DNA from: Nemophila menziesii
Lineage: Eukaryota > Streptophyta > Magnoliopsida > Boraginales > Hydrophyllaceae
Direction of reading: 5' to 3'
Length of the DNA: 64,000 nucleotides
Assembly: GCA_029959085.1 (NCBI GenBank)
Contig: JARWIR010000010.1
Location: 32,542,731 to 32,606,730, forward strand
Both the position numbers and the translations under genes were made by a program. Positions within the stretch are counted from its first letter, which is position 1. Each line of letters starts with the position of its first letter. The notes under the pieces were generated by a model. That model was not told the DNA's origin. It worked only from the letters and a program-made list of their open reading frames with translations, and did not search any database. Shown in pieces: positions 23,747 through 36,972 of this stretch.

Positions 23747-24925
23747 AATGATAATAATGAATGATAGAAAAAGAAAGGGATATTATTAATGTTTTTAAAA
23801 AATATTTCAATGAGGTTTACAACTTAGTGGGGCTAAGGTATTTTACTCATGTATTATCTCTTTTGCAACCAATTGTAACTAATGAAACTAGTCGAAATCT
23901 TATATCCCCTATCACCTGCGATGAAGCTAAGAATACAGTTTCGTAGTTAGGTATAGCAAAGGCTCAAGGGTCTGATGGCTATATTGAAACGTTTTATAAA
24001 ATATACTGGGTAATTATTAAATTAGATACTATGCGTATAACAGATTATTACTAGTTTAATAATGGTAGTTTGGAGCCTTTGAATCGAAAAATTATAGCTC
24101 TCATTCAAAAAATGGAAAAACCTTCTACGATGTCTTTTTATAGGCATATAAGTTGTACCAATTTCTTATACAAAATTATCTCTAGAATTTTGGTAAACAT
24201 GTTAAAACCTTTAATGTCATTATTAGTATATGATAATCAAACGGATTTCATACGTGGTACGAATATACAAGAGAATATATTAATTTCAAACGAACTTATC
24301 ATTTTATAAAAAGAAGAAAAGATACCAAAAAATATTCCCTAGCCATTAAAGCAGATCTGAAAAGGATTATGAGTATCTAGAATGGAATTTTTTAGAAAAA
24401 CTATTAAGTAAAATGGGTTTTCACCATAAATGGGTAGATATAATTATGAATTGTGTTACTACAGTTACATATTCTCTACTTATAAATGAGAAAGATCAAT
24501 AAATTCAAAACCCTTCAAGAGGAATAAGCCAAGGGGCCCTTTGTCCCCTTTCTAGTTTTATTTTATGTCTCAAACACTAAACCTTCTGGTTAAAGTAAAT
24601 AACAATTTACTAGAAGGCTTTAGAATTGGTAAGAAATTCCCAACAATCACTCATTTGATCTTTGCAGATGATAACATCTTCTTCCTCGAAGCCAATCATC
24701 AAGACATTGAAAGTTTTAATAATATAATAGACCAATATAGTAAAATAACTGGGTTGTGTCTTAATAAGGAAAAAGGTGGTATTATATATAGTCCCAACAC
24801 ACCTAGTAATATTAAATATATAATGACTTCTAGACTTCAAATAAAACAGGTTGAGTCTCTGACATCCTATTTAGGACTCCCACCGGATTGGAGTAGAAAA
24901 AAATGTAAAGATCTTGAATGGTTAG
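23747..24925 (+). pseudogene. LINE piece 2: reverse transcriptase
   Basis: Continues piece 1 across N2. In order: DIINVFKKYFNEVYN, ITCDEAKNTVS, AQGSDGYIETFYKIYW (GPDG-type motif), IIALIQKMEKP, HISCTNFLYKIISRILVNML, NQTDFIRGTNIQENILISNE, MGFHHKW-type motif, RGISQGALCPLS-like stretch, then THLIFADDNIFF (catalytic FADD, about 24652-24690) and TGLCLNKEKGGI. This is a full set of L1-type RT motifs with several stops. The frame breaks at 24925, where P2 begins. Confidence 0.8.
24921..24925 (+). repeat. Target site duplication of P2 (left copy)
   Basis: GTTAG, repeated exactly at 43245-43249 after the far end of the P2/P1 complex. Confidence 0.75.
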
Positions 24926-25548
24926 TGGTGTTGGTTAGGGCATGATAAAATAAGGATGAAATACGATACAAATAATCATCCTAACCTAAACACGGTACTC
25001 ACTGCAAGTATCACAGGTCGTACGCAAGATTTAATGATATGTAAGATTCGTTCCCTCGAGACTACGAAAGTTAGGAAGAACTTAAGCAATATAAAGTGCA
25101 AATAAGAAGTTAGGCAAATAATAAACAAAAATAAAAGACTGAAAATATTTGTTTGGTTTTAAGATTCTAAGCAATTAAATAATAAGTAAAGACTAGATAA
25201 TAAATAAAGAAAAGAAGATAGTATGAGAGTTTAGCTCGAGATCTAGCAAGTAATCCCCACTAGCCTTGTTTGTAATCTATTTATGTAAGGAAGAATTGTG
25301 TGATATGCAATAGCCAAGTATCTATATTCCTCCTAACCACCTTTCGGGTGGACTTAGGTGGCGACACAACAATTACCAAGGGACTTGGGTAGGGGACCCT
25401 GTGAAACGATGGATGATTAAATCTCAAAACCCTAATGACTATTTAGTTACGCAAGCCCTTGCGGATCAGTACCGCACACTACACGTTTATGTGTTGTTTC
25501 AATAATTAGACACCCCTTCCGAGTGACCAACTAAATACTATTGTAATC
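24926..25548 (-). repeat. P2 3' LTR fragment
   Basis: Matches the downstream part of the LTR at 42246 (plus-strand TGGTGTTGGTTAGGGCATGA). It stops at 25548, in the middle of a stretch (CTAAATACTATTGTAATC) that continues in the homologous P1 LTR, where P1 begins. Confidence 0.75.
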
Positions 25549-27057
25549 TGGTGTCGGTTAGGGCGTGATAAAATAGGGATAAATATAGATGCAAATAAAC
25601 ACCCAAACCGAAACACGTTACTCACTACAAGTATCACATATCATATGCAAATTTTAATAGGAAGATTCGTTCCTCAAAGACTACAAAAGTTAGGAAGAAC
25701 TTATGCAATATAAAGTGCAAATAAATAAGCTAGGAGAATAATACGCTAAAAATATAAGAACTTTTGAAACATTTGTTTGGTTTTTAGATTTTAACAATAA
25801 ACTAAATAAATTAAAGACAGAAAAATAAATTAGGAGAAGAAGATTGTATAAGAGTTTAGCTCGAGATCTAGCAAGTAATACCCACTAGTCTAGTTATAAC
25901 ATATGTATGTAAGTGAGAATTGTGTGATATGCAATAGGCAGGATTCTATATTCCTCCTAACCCCCTTCCGGGTGGACTTAGGTGGCGACCTAACAATTAC
26001 CAGGGGACTTGGGTAAGGGGACCCTGCGCAATGATCAGTGGTTAATCTTAAACCCTAGTAAATATCTAGTTAGGCAAGCCCTTCCGGATCACTGCCGCAC
26101 ACTAGAAATTTATGTGGTGCTTCAATAATTAGAAATCCTTCCGTGTGACCATCTAAATACTATTAAGGTAATCCTATACGTTGCAACCGTATGAACTACA
26201 GACAATAAATCAAAACACATAAAAGCAGAGAATAAAACACTAATTTCTAATTAAATGCGAACATCCCAAATTAAAATAGATATAAAACATGTCAAGGATT
26301 CATAACCATATGCTAATCTCAAGTTAAAATAGAATTAGTTCATACTATAGAAAGAAAAGAAAACAATTACCAATTTGACGGATTGGGAAGGCGTGATTTG
26401 TTGTCCAACTCCTTCTAATCTTCTCTTCTCTTTACGTTAGCTTCCTATTGGTTTAAAGGTTGACCAAGGATGACTTATCTAGGGTAGTAATGAGTATATA
26501 TAGGCCCTTGGTCGAAATTAGGAGTAATCCCCAAGTTACAGAGTCCATATCTTACCAAAATTCGTATCCTAACTTGTAGGAAGGGATAAACCTTGACAGA
26601 TTTTGTTTTGGTCATATCTCCTTCAATACTTATCCGATTTTTACGTTCTTTATATGGAAACGACCGTATTGAAAATATCTAGCTGCTCATATAGACATAT
26701 CTCAATAATTTTATACCTTTTTTCTGCAGTAAATTAATTAGTGGACATATGTGCAGTTCTGACAGCTTCTTTAGAGTCCAGATATATCCAAACTCTTCCT
26801 TTTGAATTTGAATAGGGTTTTCCTTTACTTTTTCTCTTCAAATTAGTTTCAATAGGTGTAATAACTTCGATATGTCTAAGTGCTACGCAAATAGCACACA
26901 AATTACACAGAAAAGCTCATAAAAAAATAAAACACCTAAAACTAGATAAGAAAGTGTAAAGTGTAAATAAATGGGAAAAATCCCGAAATTAATAACTAAA
27001 TAACCCTAAAATGATGTCTCAAGTATAGATTAATTTATCACAATTAGAGAGACATCA
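25549..27057 (-). repeat. P1 3' LTR
   Basis: About 1509 bp. Plus-strand TGGTGTCGGTTAGGGCGTGA at the left and GAGAGACATCA at the right. A TATATATA promoter motif lies on the minus strand near 26490-26500. Confidence 0.8.
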
Positions 27058-27095
27058 AGACCCCCAAATCAAAGTTCTATCGTCTCGATACAATA
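27058..27095 (-). promoter_or_regulatory. P1 polypurine tract with preceding hairpin
   Basis: Element-strand TTGTATCGAGACGATAGAA (stem with one mismatch) followed by CTTTGATTTGGGGGTCT next to the LTR. Confidence 0.7.
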
Positions 27096-29405
27096 AATAT
27101 AAGTACAGTAGGGTAGTCAAATAACAAATATAGAAGAAGAAGGAGAATAAAAAGAAGAATAGAAAACAATAAATGATCCTAGAGCAGACAATCTAAAAAG
27201 TATCACATAGAAATGCTAAAGAAATAATGCACACATATTCTTAATATACACATAATCAACAATCCATAAATTCAAGTCTAGATTAACTTCGCAATGCCAG
27301 AAGGAGAGGTCTTCAACTTAGTTTGTGTTAACGGCTACAGGGTGATCATAGGTCCTCATATAGTATCCAATGGTCCACCTACCTATGCCCTAATTGATCC
27401 ACTGTTCCTCCACCAAGTAGCTAGAAATCCTAAGGTCTTTATGGTCATAATGTTGCTAAGGAACGGTATGATATATTTGGATAATGAAAACTGAGCGTTT
27501 GGCTCTCTCCTCACACTCCATCAACGAGTAGCCCTATATCTTGAGTTTCACTCGAAGATGTTCTCACTCAAACAAATTTTTGATGATTTGATTTGCATCC
27601 CCAAATAACCCAATGAAACCTTTTCATGATGATTACATAACAAATCCCACTTTGCCGGTCCAAATTTTTTCAATCTTTTTCACATTTCTCTTTCTTGTTA
27701 TAGCTAGCTATGACTTTCTTTTTTAATGTGAGATATCATGCTATGTTTTATTTATATTTTTTTTCTTTTCATAACTTTTTTCATTTACTTTTACCCTGGC
27801 AAAGGGTTACAATAATAAACTCATCATCGTCAATACTATCACAATTACAATTTCCCAATCCCAATTTTTCCCAATGATGAAACACACCACCCCAAACTCA
27901 AGCTCTAAAACAACTTTTCTTAGGTATCGCGATTCAAGTGCGGGTCATATGGATAAGTCCTACAAACTAAGGGGTATGGCTTGTAATGTGGCTAATAAAA
28001 TGCTTTAGAAAGGCTCAGAGGGGCTAAGACGGATAAAAATAATAATCAAATAAAAGGGTGAGAAAGCTAAAAAGGTTTCAAGTGGCTTCAACATGAAATA
28101 ACTGTCTTATTCACTTTTCTAACTACCAGATTTCATAATGTTTTCACTATTAGTTCATAGAGAAGCGGGTTTTCAACTAATATCAAACCTCACGTTCTTC
28201 ACACGAATCAACTCTCCCTAAGATCCAACTTGACACTTTATACGCATTGCTTATTAATCTTTCCTATCTTTTACATCATGTTTTCATACATGCATACTAA
28301 ACATATTTGTGACATATTTCAAAAACATACTACCTACTATCATTGACTTAATTAAAACATGCTCACTGTGTACATTCACCATATTAAATGCCAATTCTAA
28401 CCCTAAAAATTTTAAATTTTATGCAAAAACAAAAAGGAAGATGAGGACAACGAATCCCCACCCCCAACTCAAATGTGATTCGTGTCCCAACGACTCGAAA
28501 AAGACTCAATAAAGCAATAAAATTTAATTAAACTAAACTAATTCTTATAAGAAATTAAGGAGAAGGATTAGAACGTGGTACCTTGCCATAAAGTATCTCT
28601 TTCCATTCCTTTTCTGAAGGATGGTGATTATCTATATCCAACTCTTCTGTTACTTTGTTCATCACATGAACTATCCTCAAAATTTCCATCCAGCAGGTGT
28701 TGAAATCTCTTTTTGTAAACTACTAATCTCTTCCATCAATTTAACTGCCCATGCTAGTGCTGTGGATACACTTTCTGAATTTTGAATAAGATTTGAAGTT
28801 GAATTTTAATCTTGGACTGGTCTCTTTTTTTAGGCGTTGGTGGTACACTAATTCTTGTTATGAGTTTTCCTCCTAGTGGTTATTTTGTTGCCTCGATCCT
28901 TTCCTTCTTTTCAATAGGCTCATCAAGATAAATGGGCTTTTCTTTTATAGCTCCAGGTAAATTCTTGTTCTTCCCTAAGATTGAACACTTCCTCTTGTAA
29001 TCCATAGCATATGTTCTGTTTGTCATCTTTGATTAACCCACAACTCAAGTTACACCAAGTATAGAATAAAGTTATGAAAGATTGGTGTGGCCTGAGGTTG
29101 TTGATTGGATGAATTATTATCAAAGATAAAAGAAAGATTCTTGAATGTTCTTGGAAGAAATCTTAAAAGCTTTATGATCTTTGGTGTTTTGTGGTGTTGT
29201 GTAATGGATTAGATGAAGAATATGTGCTTATGGAAGATGGAGGTAAGATTTGATGATGTTGTTGTGTTTGTTTGAAGTTTTAATCCAGCTTCAAGGTGTA
29301 TTTATAGGGTTTGGGTTTGAAAATTTTGTGTTGGGAAGGTTGGATGAGGCTAAGGTTAGCTTTTATAAGGTGATAAGTTAACTTGGAAACAAATCCTTCG
29401 CAAAC
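27096..29405 (-). other. P1 3' region, possible decayed second frame
   Basis: Matches the 3' regions of N1-N3. An element-strand hairpin (GAGTCGT-TGGG-ACACGAATC) and G-rich tract lie within 28455-28502, and another G-rich tract near 27888-27905. Between 28540 and 29123 short minus-strand frames contain pieces such as MEEISSLQKEISTPAG that may correspond to the coiled-coil tail of N1's second frame. This is too decayed to call firmly. Confidence 0.5.
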
Positions 29406-29705
29406 CGCCTCGCGGCGGTAAACCACCAAAATTGTGCGGTATACCGGTCGTAACGTCATCCCATACCATGTCGACAATCACGACCACGTTTTGGCTAGTG
29501 TTACATTGGATTTGACCCTGATTTTGCGTCCGTTGTCACGGTTTTGGTTGGAGCGGTATGCCGGTCAGATTTTTTTTCCAGACCGTGTTACGCGAGTGAC
29601 GACACGCTTTTACTACCTCACTCTCAGCATTTTACTTGATTTTCTCACCGTTACAACGGTTTGTTTCTTCTCCAGTATACCGGGCATTTCGAGCGGTATG
29701 CCGGT
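29405..29705 (-). repeat. GC-rich cluster of short palindromes (P1)
   Basis: Includes GCGGTATACCGG near 29438, GCGGTATGCCGG near 29552 and 29695, CCGTTGTCACGG (29530-29541) and ACCGTTACAACGGT (29647-29660). The sites are symmetrical but differ in sequence from those of N elements. Confidence 0.7.
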
Positions 29706-29873
29706 CCTATGGTCATATTTTTCCTATTTTTTTCTTTTGACCCCAAAGTCGTTTCATGCACAATAACACACTACCTTTCTCTCCAATTAGCTTGTAAACA
29801 CATTAAAAATATACACTAAGTTAAGATTATACACTACAAAGCATAAAACTAACTAAAAAGTAATTAAAACAAG

Positions 29874-29932
29874 GGGTGTCTCCCAGGAGCACTTTTGTTT
29901 AACGTCGTTTAGTTTGATGTGTACCTCAGGTT
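29874..29932 (-). other. Conserved post-stop box with hairpin (P1)
   Basis: Element-strand GAGGTACACATC, AACGACGTTAAAC, AAAAGTGCTCC and a GGG-AGACA-CCC hairpin (29874-29884), just after the integrase end. Confidence 0.65.
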
Positions 29933-29963
29933 AAGCGTTTTCTTCGATATGGATCATCTCATC

Positions 29964-32845
29964 TCATCCGAAGTCCTCACTGTCATGGTATAACTTTAAG
30001 TGATGACCATTCACCATTAATGTCCTCTGCTCGGTTGGATGTTCAATTTCGATTGCGCCATGATGTGTGACTTTTGTAACAATATAAGGTCCTTCCCAAC
30101 GGGACTTAAGCTTACCCGGATAGTTCAAGAATCTAGAATTGTATAAGAGCACTTTCTGACCTCTCTCGAACTTCTTCGGACGAATCTGATTATCATGCCA
30201 GATTTTATTTTCTCTTTGTAGAGACGCGAATTATCATAGGCATGTAAACAGAATTCATCTAACTCGTTCAACTGCATCATCCTCCACTTACCCGCTAACT
30301 CTGTAGTTAAATTTAGATCATTAATAGCCCAAAAAGCATGGAATTCAATCTCGATAGGAAGATGACATGCTTTGTTGTAGACCATGCGGTAGGGAGATGC
30401 CCCAACTGGTGTTTTGAATGTTGTTCTATAAGCCCGTAGAGCATCATCTAGTTTTAATTACCAGTCCTTCGTTGTTTTATTCACGGTCTTCTCTATGATA
30501 AATTTGATCTATCTGTTAGAGACCTCAGCTTGACCGTTAGGTTGGGGTGATAACTTGTTGAAGTGCGGTGTCTCCCCCCTAACTTACGAAAGGTGGCTCT
30601 CACTGAAAAATTATAAAGTGGGTACCTTTATCACTGATGAGAACACGTGGCGTACCATGTCTTGAAAAGATATTAGATTTAAGAAATGAAATAACTGTCT
30701 TGACATCGTTCTTTGGAGTTTCCACTGCTTCTACCCATTTAGACACATAATCTACTGCTAGCAAGATATAAAGATTACCATGGGAAAATATGAATGGTCC
30801 CATGAAATCTATCCCCCATACATAAAAGATTTCGACTTCTAGAACATTGTTAAGTGGCATCTCTTTTTTTTTATATATTACCAGTGAATTAGCATCTTTG
30901 ACAAGTCTGGACGAATTGATGACAATTTTTGTGTAGAATATGCCAATAGAATCCAGATTGAAGAATTTTAGTTGTGGTTCTATCGCCTTTGAAATGGCCA
31001 CCATATTGTGACACATGGCAACTTGCAATGATTTTTCTTGTTTCGCCCTCATGGACGCATCTTCTGATAACTTGTTCACTGCAAACTTTGAAGAGGTAGG
31101 GCTCATCCCAAAAGAATTGTCTGGCTCTATAACTTAACCTCTTTCGTTGTTGTGGATTGAAATCAGTAGGAAATACACCACTCACTATAAGATTAACTAT
31201 ATATGCATACCAAGGCACAAACGCATCTGTAATAGTAAAAAGTTGTTCATCTGGGAATACCTCTTTGACCAATTTTGGTTCTCTGTTGACATTAAATCCT
31301 TCGAGCATGGATAAATGGTAAGCTACTTGATTCTCGCATCCCTTCCAGACTCGAATATATATGTCAAATTCTTGTTGCAACAGTACCCATTGCTTAGAAT
31401 CCTTTTTCTTCATAAGATACTTAATTTCTAAGTGATCCGTGTATACGATAGTTATCATTCAAAGCAAATAGGAACAAAATTTATCGAAAGCATATACCAC
31501 GTCTAATAACTCTTTCTCTATCACTGTGTAATTCAGTTGGGTAGCGTTAAAGGTTTTATTCGCATGATAAATTGTGTGTAAGATCTTCTCTTTCCTTTTC
31601 CCTAACACAACACTCATTGTGTGATCACTTGAATCGCACATAAGTTCAAACAGAGCGTTCCAATATGGAGGTATGACAATCGGTGTGGAGATGAGTTTCT
31701 GCTTAATCGTAAAAAATGCTTCAAGACATTCTTCATTAAAATTAATGGGAATATCCTTCTCAAGTAAAGAACAAAGCGGTTTGGCGATCTAGGAGAAATC
31801 TTTAATAAATCGTCTGTAAAATCCTGCGTGACCCAAGAAACTTCTAACACCTTTCACAGAAAGTGAAGGTTGTAAGGTTTTTATAACTTTAGTTTTATCA
31901 CGATCAACCTCCATTCCTGCACTCAAATCTTGATTTCCCAACTCAATTCCTTCTCGAACCATGAAGTGACATTTTCCAATTAAGAATAATATATGTTTCT
32001 TTACATCGCAGGAGTACCGTTTCAAGATTGTTGACGCACAAATCAAAACTATCTCCAAATACAGAAAAATCATCCATAAAAACTTCCAAGTATTTATCAA
32101 TCATGTCCCAAAATATAGCCATCATACACCTCTGGAACATTGCAGGTGCATTGTATAACCCAAACGGCATACTTCTATAAGCAAAGGTGCCAAACGGATA
32201 AGTGAACGTTGTTTTGTGTCAGATCTGATTATAAACTGAATATCCGTCAAGGAAACAGTAATACTCTCTCCCTGCAAGTTTTCCTAACATCTGACCAATG
32301 AATGATCTTTCTTCATGGCCTTGTTGAGCTTGCAGTAATCCATGCATACTCTCTACCCCACAACTGTTCTTTATGGAATGGCTTTGTTTTGATCATTAAG
32401 TATGGTAGTGATGCCTCCTTTCATTGTAACACACTGCACTAGACTAACCCGCTCTATGCTCGCAATCGGAAAGATAATACCCGCATCTAATAACTTGATC
32501 ACCTCTTTCCTTACCACCTTCTTCATTGCTAGAATAAATCTTCTCTGCCCCTCTGTAGATCTCCCTTCTTCATTCTCAAGAATAATCTTGTGTTTGCAAA
32601 TGGTAGGACCCATTCCCTTTATATCGGCTATAGTCCACCTAATTTCTTCTTTGTTAGCACAAAGTACACGTAGTAGCTTATCTTCTTGAGTACCTGAAAG
32701 GTTAGCAAACATAATAACAAGAAAATTTTTGTTAATACCTAAATACGTATAACGTAGATGGGCGGAAGTGGTTTTTCTTCGAGAATAAGATGACTGATGA
32801 TAGATGGTTTCTTCATTGGTTCAATGTCTCCTGAATCTAGAATTT
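29964..32845 (-). pseudogene. pol: P1 pol: RT, RNase H, integrase (broken)
   Basis: Minus strand, 32845 to 29964. RT N-terminus: VRKEVIKLLDAGIIFPI. RT core: MPFGLYNAPAMFQRCMMAIF and catalytic FMDDFSVFG (about 32065-32100), the FMDD form typical of Athila. RNase H region: NYTVIEKELLDVVYAFDKF, YTDHLEIKYLM. Integrase: HHCC zinc finger (C-H in [12 protein letters not shown], then FYW and CQRC), first Asp in GIDFMGPF, second in ISDKGTHF, Glu in the QAEVSNR stretch near 30510-30540, and a canonical GPY/F end (RWEGPYIV, VNGHHLKLY). Several frameshifts and stops. It would reverse-transcribe and integrate the element, and could once have served N elements in trans. Confidence 0.85.
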
Positions 32846-34388
32846 TGATGTCTCCTCATTTGTGATAGATTTATATTAGGATGAGACATTTAGTGATTTA
32901 GAAGTCAAAATAGTCAATTTTTTTGAAAAATAGTGCACTTTCCTATTTTGAGTCTTGATTTAGTAAAATAATATTTTTAGAGCATATTGGGTTTAATTAA
33001 TTATTTAGTGTGAAGCTTTAAAGATAATTATGGAGATTAATTAGAGTCCAAGTCAAATACTACAAGATATGGAAAGAGATAAGCATGGGAATTGGAGATA
33101 AAGGAAAAAAAAACTAAAAACATGGAAAAGGAAAACCTGCCTTAATCCTGAATTTCTGCACCTACGACCACAAATCAGCTTATATCTCAAAAACAGTGTG
33201 GAATTTGGAGAAACGGTCAAGAGCAAAGTTGAAGATCTTTCCGAGACGATGGATTTGGTAAATTCATACGCATCAAACGGACAAAAATTGAAGCTGCTAG
33301 GACCAAAAGAAAACGGGTCTGATTGCATGTTTTTAGGGTTACGAATTTGAGTTGGGCTTGGAGTCCATTACTTACCTTTTCCTTCAAGAAAACGAATTAG
33401 GTCTTCTAAACACCTATAAATACACGCTTATATCACTTGTAAATTATTCTTGCTCATCCTTGCCTCATAGTAATTAGTTCTTAAGGTTTTATTCTTCCAA
33501 GTTATTGTAGAGAGCAAGATGATTTCTTTTATTATTTCTTTTAGTTTATTTCCTTCAGGTATGAACTAAACTCCCCATAGCTTGGCTTTTGCATCATGTA
33601 TAATCTATGAATTCTAATTTCTTTCTATCTAAGTTTCTTTTGGAATTACATTTTTTAATCTAATATTAGCTTCTTACCTTTATATTTGTTTATGTGTTTT
33701 GATTTATTGCCTATCCTAGAACTGATCACTTTAGGCTTTCTTAATAGTAATTAGATGGTCACCTTAGATGGGTGTCTAATTATTGAAACACCACATAACG
33801 TCTAGTGTCGATATTAGTCTTGACAAAACTGATTCTAACTAGATAGTCATTAGGGTATAATTTAATCACTATCACCATGTATGGAAATTGATTGCTTAGG
33901 GCCTTGGTAGCGCTTGATAACCCTATTTGAACCAGCCTCGTGGTGTGTCCGTAGCCCCCTTAGTCGCTCTCAAGGTCTAAGGAATGGGAATTTAGAATCC
34001 TGACTAAATATACAAGAGCTAATATTCTCCCTTATTAAACTAGATCTATTAGAAAGAATTAGAAGGATTAGTACATACTAGCAAAACCTAAGCTATACTT
34101 CTCATCTCATATTCTTCGTACTTTATTTTATTGTCTTTATTTCCTAGTTTTAATTAGTTATTTTCGAATTCAATCTCTATTTATTTTCTGTCTTTTAATT
34201 ATTTACTCCTTACTCGTTATTGCTACACATTTGACTAGCACACTAAGTCCCTGAGAACGAACTCAACTTATCAACTAAAACTTGCATACGTCCTGTAATA
34301 CTTGCAATACTGTGCCAGTCTAGGGTGAGAGTGCGTAGTTTTCTAGACTTAATTTTATCTTATTTTTATCATACCCTAGGCGACACCA
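32846..34388 (+). mobile_element. Solo LTR S1 inserted in P1
   Basis: 1543 bp from TGATGTCTCCTCATTTGTGA to CCTAGGCGACACCA with no internal region. Flanking 5-mers are AATTT (32841-32845) and AAGTT (34389-34393), a duplication with one mismatch. The homologous stretch in P2 (39824-39860) reads through without it. It carries a TATAAATA promoter motif at 33415-33422. Solo LTRs arise by recombination between the two LTRs of one element. Confidence 0.85.
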
Positions 34389-36693
34389 AAGTTGTTCACG
34401 AATTGCTTTTGGTCTACAGTCTACTAAATCTAATGTTGCAACTTCTTCAGCTATATCGTCATATATCTCTGGGGATTCAAGTGCCAAAGCTGCCGTTAAA
34501 GTGTCATCAAAGCTTGTTTCATTGAAAACTTCTTGCGTAATTTTTCTTTGACATCTATTTTAAAGCATTTATCTTTCGTATCTAGATATTTCATAGCCTT
34601 AAATAAATTGAATCGTACTTGTTCGTCTTGGACTCTCATTATCAATTCACTATTCTCAACATCTATTAGTGTACGCCCCGTGGCTAAGAATGGTCGACCC
34701 AAGATAATGGGGACATTCTTATCCGCGTCGTACTATCACAAGGAAATATAAAACTACCACCTTTAACTAAAACATCTTCAATTTTACCTACTGGTTGGGA
34801 GAGGCAGCGATCAACCATTTATAATACCACTAAAGTGGGTACTGCCTCTCATATGTTGAGCTTCTTGATCAGGGACTTTGGCATGAGATTGATACTCGCA
34901 CCTAAATCACATAATGCTATCCCAGTCCATCCTTCACCAATAGCAATGAGAATCGTAAAACTACCGGGATCTTGTAGCTTCGGTAGCAACTTCCTTTGAC
35001 ATATAACACTACACTCCCAAGGTAACCCAATCATCTCCCCAGTTTCTAAATTTTGTTTGTTAAAAAGGATGTCCTTCATGAATTTCAGATATTTTGGCAT
35101 TCTCTTGAGAGCTTCTAAAAACGGTATGTTGATAACTAACTTGCTCACCATGTCAAGGAACTTCCTGAATTCTTTTTCGTTGTTCTTGTTTTTGTCACGT
35201 GATGGGAATGGTGGAGGTGGACGTGTATTGTTTACCACTGAGCTCTTCTTCTTTTCTGGTGTCTTTTCCAGGACACTCTTTGGTTCAATTATCTCTTCAA
35301 TTTTATCTTCAACTATTTCTTCAACCACCTCTTTAGGAGTAGGGGTTGGTTCTTTTGGTTGTTCTGTTTCTTCCACTCTAGGCGAAGGTAATTTTTTGCA
35401 CTTCTTAATTCAAACGCATTACAAGCATCATCTTGAGGATTTATAGTATCACTCGAGAGTTTCCCTTTTGGCCTGTTTTGTATTGCACTGGCCATCTATG
35501 ATTTAGTATTCTTGAGATCTTTGATAACCATAGCTTGTTTTTGAAATCTTTGTTGATTCACCTTCATGCTTTCCTCAAGAATATTCATAAATTTATCTAG
35601 ACTTTGATCAAAACTTGAAGGTTATGATGAAATACTCATGTGTAGCTTGTTGCGTTGAATATGAATGTGGTTCTTGATAATAATCTTTTGATACTGGTTT
35701 ATAGATTGGTTGTGGTTGATAATAATTTTGAGGTCGATTTGGATAATAATTACCTTTGGGTTTTTACCCAATTCTTATTTTGTGGGGAATAATGATTAGC
35801 CTGACTTCCTTGAGGATGATAATAACCATTCGAATAATGGTTTCTTCGATGAGATAAAAAGGAAATCGAAGCTGGGTCATTAAGACAAATCTCCCACGAA
35901 TTATATCTTGCTCTACAACCATGACATGAATGTAAAGTGTGTACTAGATTCACCTGAGCTACTGAGCTGCTCATTAAACGTGCTTGTTCTCAAAATTCCT
36001 TGAGTTGGTTTAATTCTTCGATTCTTAGGGATTCTAAGGTATATTTTTCTTAAACTGATTCCAACGGCCAACTTCGTTCGGTATCAAGAACTCTTTCCAT
36101 GATAGCATGAGCGTGTTCAGGATCTAATAACACATCCCATCTCCTAATATATCTGCCTTTGCCTTGGACTCGTTGTTGAGTCCTCCATAGAACATGGTTA
36201 ATTCATTTTTGGGCGAAGAGATATGGAATGGACACCTCGCTTTTTTCTCGTTAAAACGTAACCATGCTTCACCAACACTTTCCCCTTCTTCCTGCATAAA
36301 TAGTTGTAACTCCACCTTACCTTTTAAGCGTCTACTAACGGATAGAATCGATCAAGAAATTTCGCTTGGAGTTTATCTAAACCTGGAATTGAATCAGGGT
36401 GTTGGTAGTCATACCAATCGCTTGCACTTCCGTTTAAAAAGAATTGGAATATAACGTAGTACATTTGTTCCTGTGTAACACCTTTGATGATGTAGGTAGC
36501 ACAGATCTGCATAAATTTCTAAATATAACGAACCAGATCCTGTTGTGCAGCACGTCTAACTCGGCCATAACTCACAAGTGTTCAATCATACCTAGATCAG
36601 GCCAGAGTTTAGCGGCTTAAATTTCTCTAGTGCGGATTCCTCTGAGTTGCACTCTGAATGAGACAGAAAGACTAGTTTCCTCAGACTTGCCAT
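34389..36693 (-). pseudogene. gag: P1 gag and protease (broken)
   Basis: The likely start is the ATG at 36693, shortly after the primer site. Gag motifs are FQFFLNGSASDWYDY, LQAKFLDRFYP, EAWLRFNEKKARCPFH and MFYGGLNNESKAKADILG. A zinc knuckle follows in which the histidine is replaced (CHGCRARYNSWEIC, about 35890-35932). Next are a tyrosine/asparagine-rich stretch, an acidic linker with proline runs and the protease active site ALCDLGASINLMP (about 34885-34925). The protease ends near 34490 ([13 protein letters not shown]). Stops and frameshifts throughout. Confidence 0.8.
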
Positions 36694-36790
36694 CTGAATA
36701 ATCTGAAATAACAAAACTGAAAACAAAAGCGTAATATAGAACTAATGTAAATAAAAGCACTAAATAAATGCAAAAGGACTAACGATGCAG

Positions 36791-36806
36791 TCCCCAGCAG
36801 CGGCGC
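36791..36806 (-). promoter_or_regulatory. P1 primer binding site (tRNA-Asp type, degenerate)
   Basis: Element-strand TGCGCCGCTGCTGGGGA next to the 5' LTR end. It differs from the N3 site at two or three positions. Confidence 0.65.
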
Positions 36807-36814
36807 AAAAATCT

Positions 36815-36972
36815 TTGTGTCGGTTAGGGTGTGATAAAATAAGGATAAATATAGATGCAAATAAACACCCCAACCGAAGCACGTTACTCACTGCAAGTAT
36901 CACATATCGTATGCAAGTTTTAAAAGTAAGTAAGATTTGTCCCACAGAGACTACAAAAGTTAAGAAGAACTT
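36815..36972 (-). repeat. P1 5' LTR remnant and deletion junction
   Basis: Only about 158 bp of LTR (from plus-strand TTGTGTCGGTTAGGG) remain. At 36968-36976 the sequence passes into P2's integrase end. Both parents carry AACTT followed by AAG at this point, so the joint sits in short shared sequence. Confidence 0.75.

Larger units (their letters stand above)
25549..36972 (-). mobile_element. P1: Athila-like autonomous-type gag-pol element (decayed)
   Basis: In element orientation: partial 5' LTR (36972-36815), tRNA-Asp-type primer site, gag, protease, RT, RNase H, integrase, post-stop box, palindrome cluster, 3' region, polypurine tract and a complete 3' LTR (27057-25549). Gag-pol is one continuous order, as in autonomous Athila elements, but it is full of stops and is split by a solo LTR. 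It lies within P2's 3' LTR. Its own right-hand LTR was cut to about 158 bp by a deletion. Confidence 0.8.

Noticed and set aside
27294..27494. Small frame at the start of P1's 3' region
   Set aside because: Antisense to a conserved non-coding stretch shared with N elements. No motif.
35057..35446. 129-codon plus-strand frame (and the similar 40523-40858)
   Set aside because: Antisense shadows of the P1 and P2 gag-protease linker.
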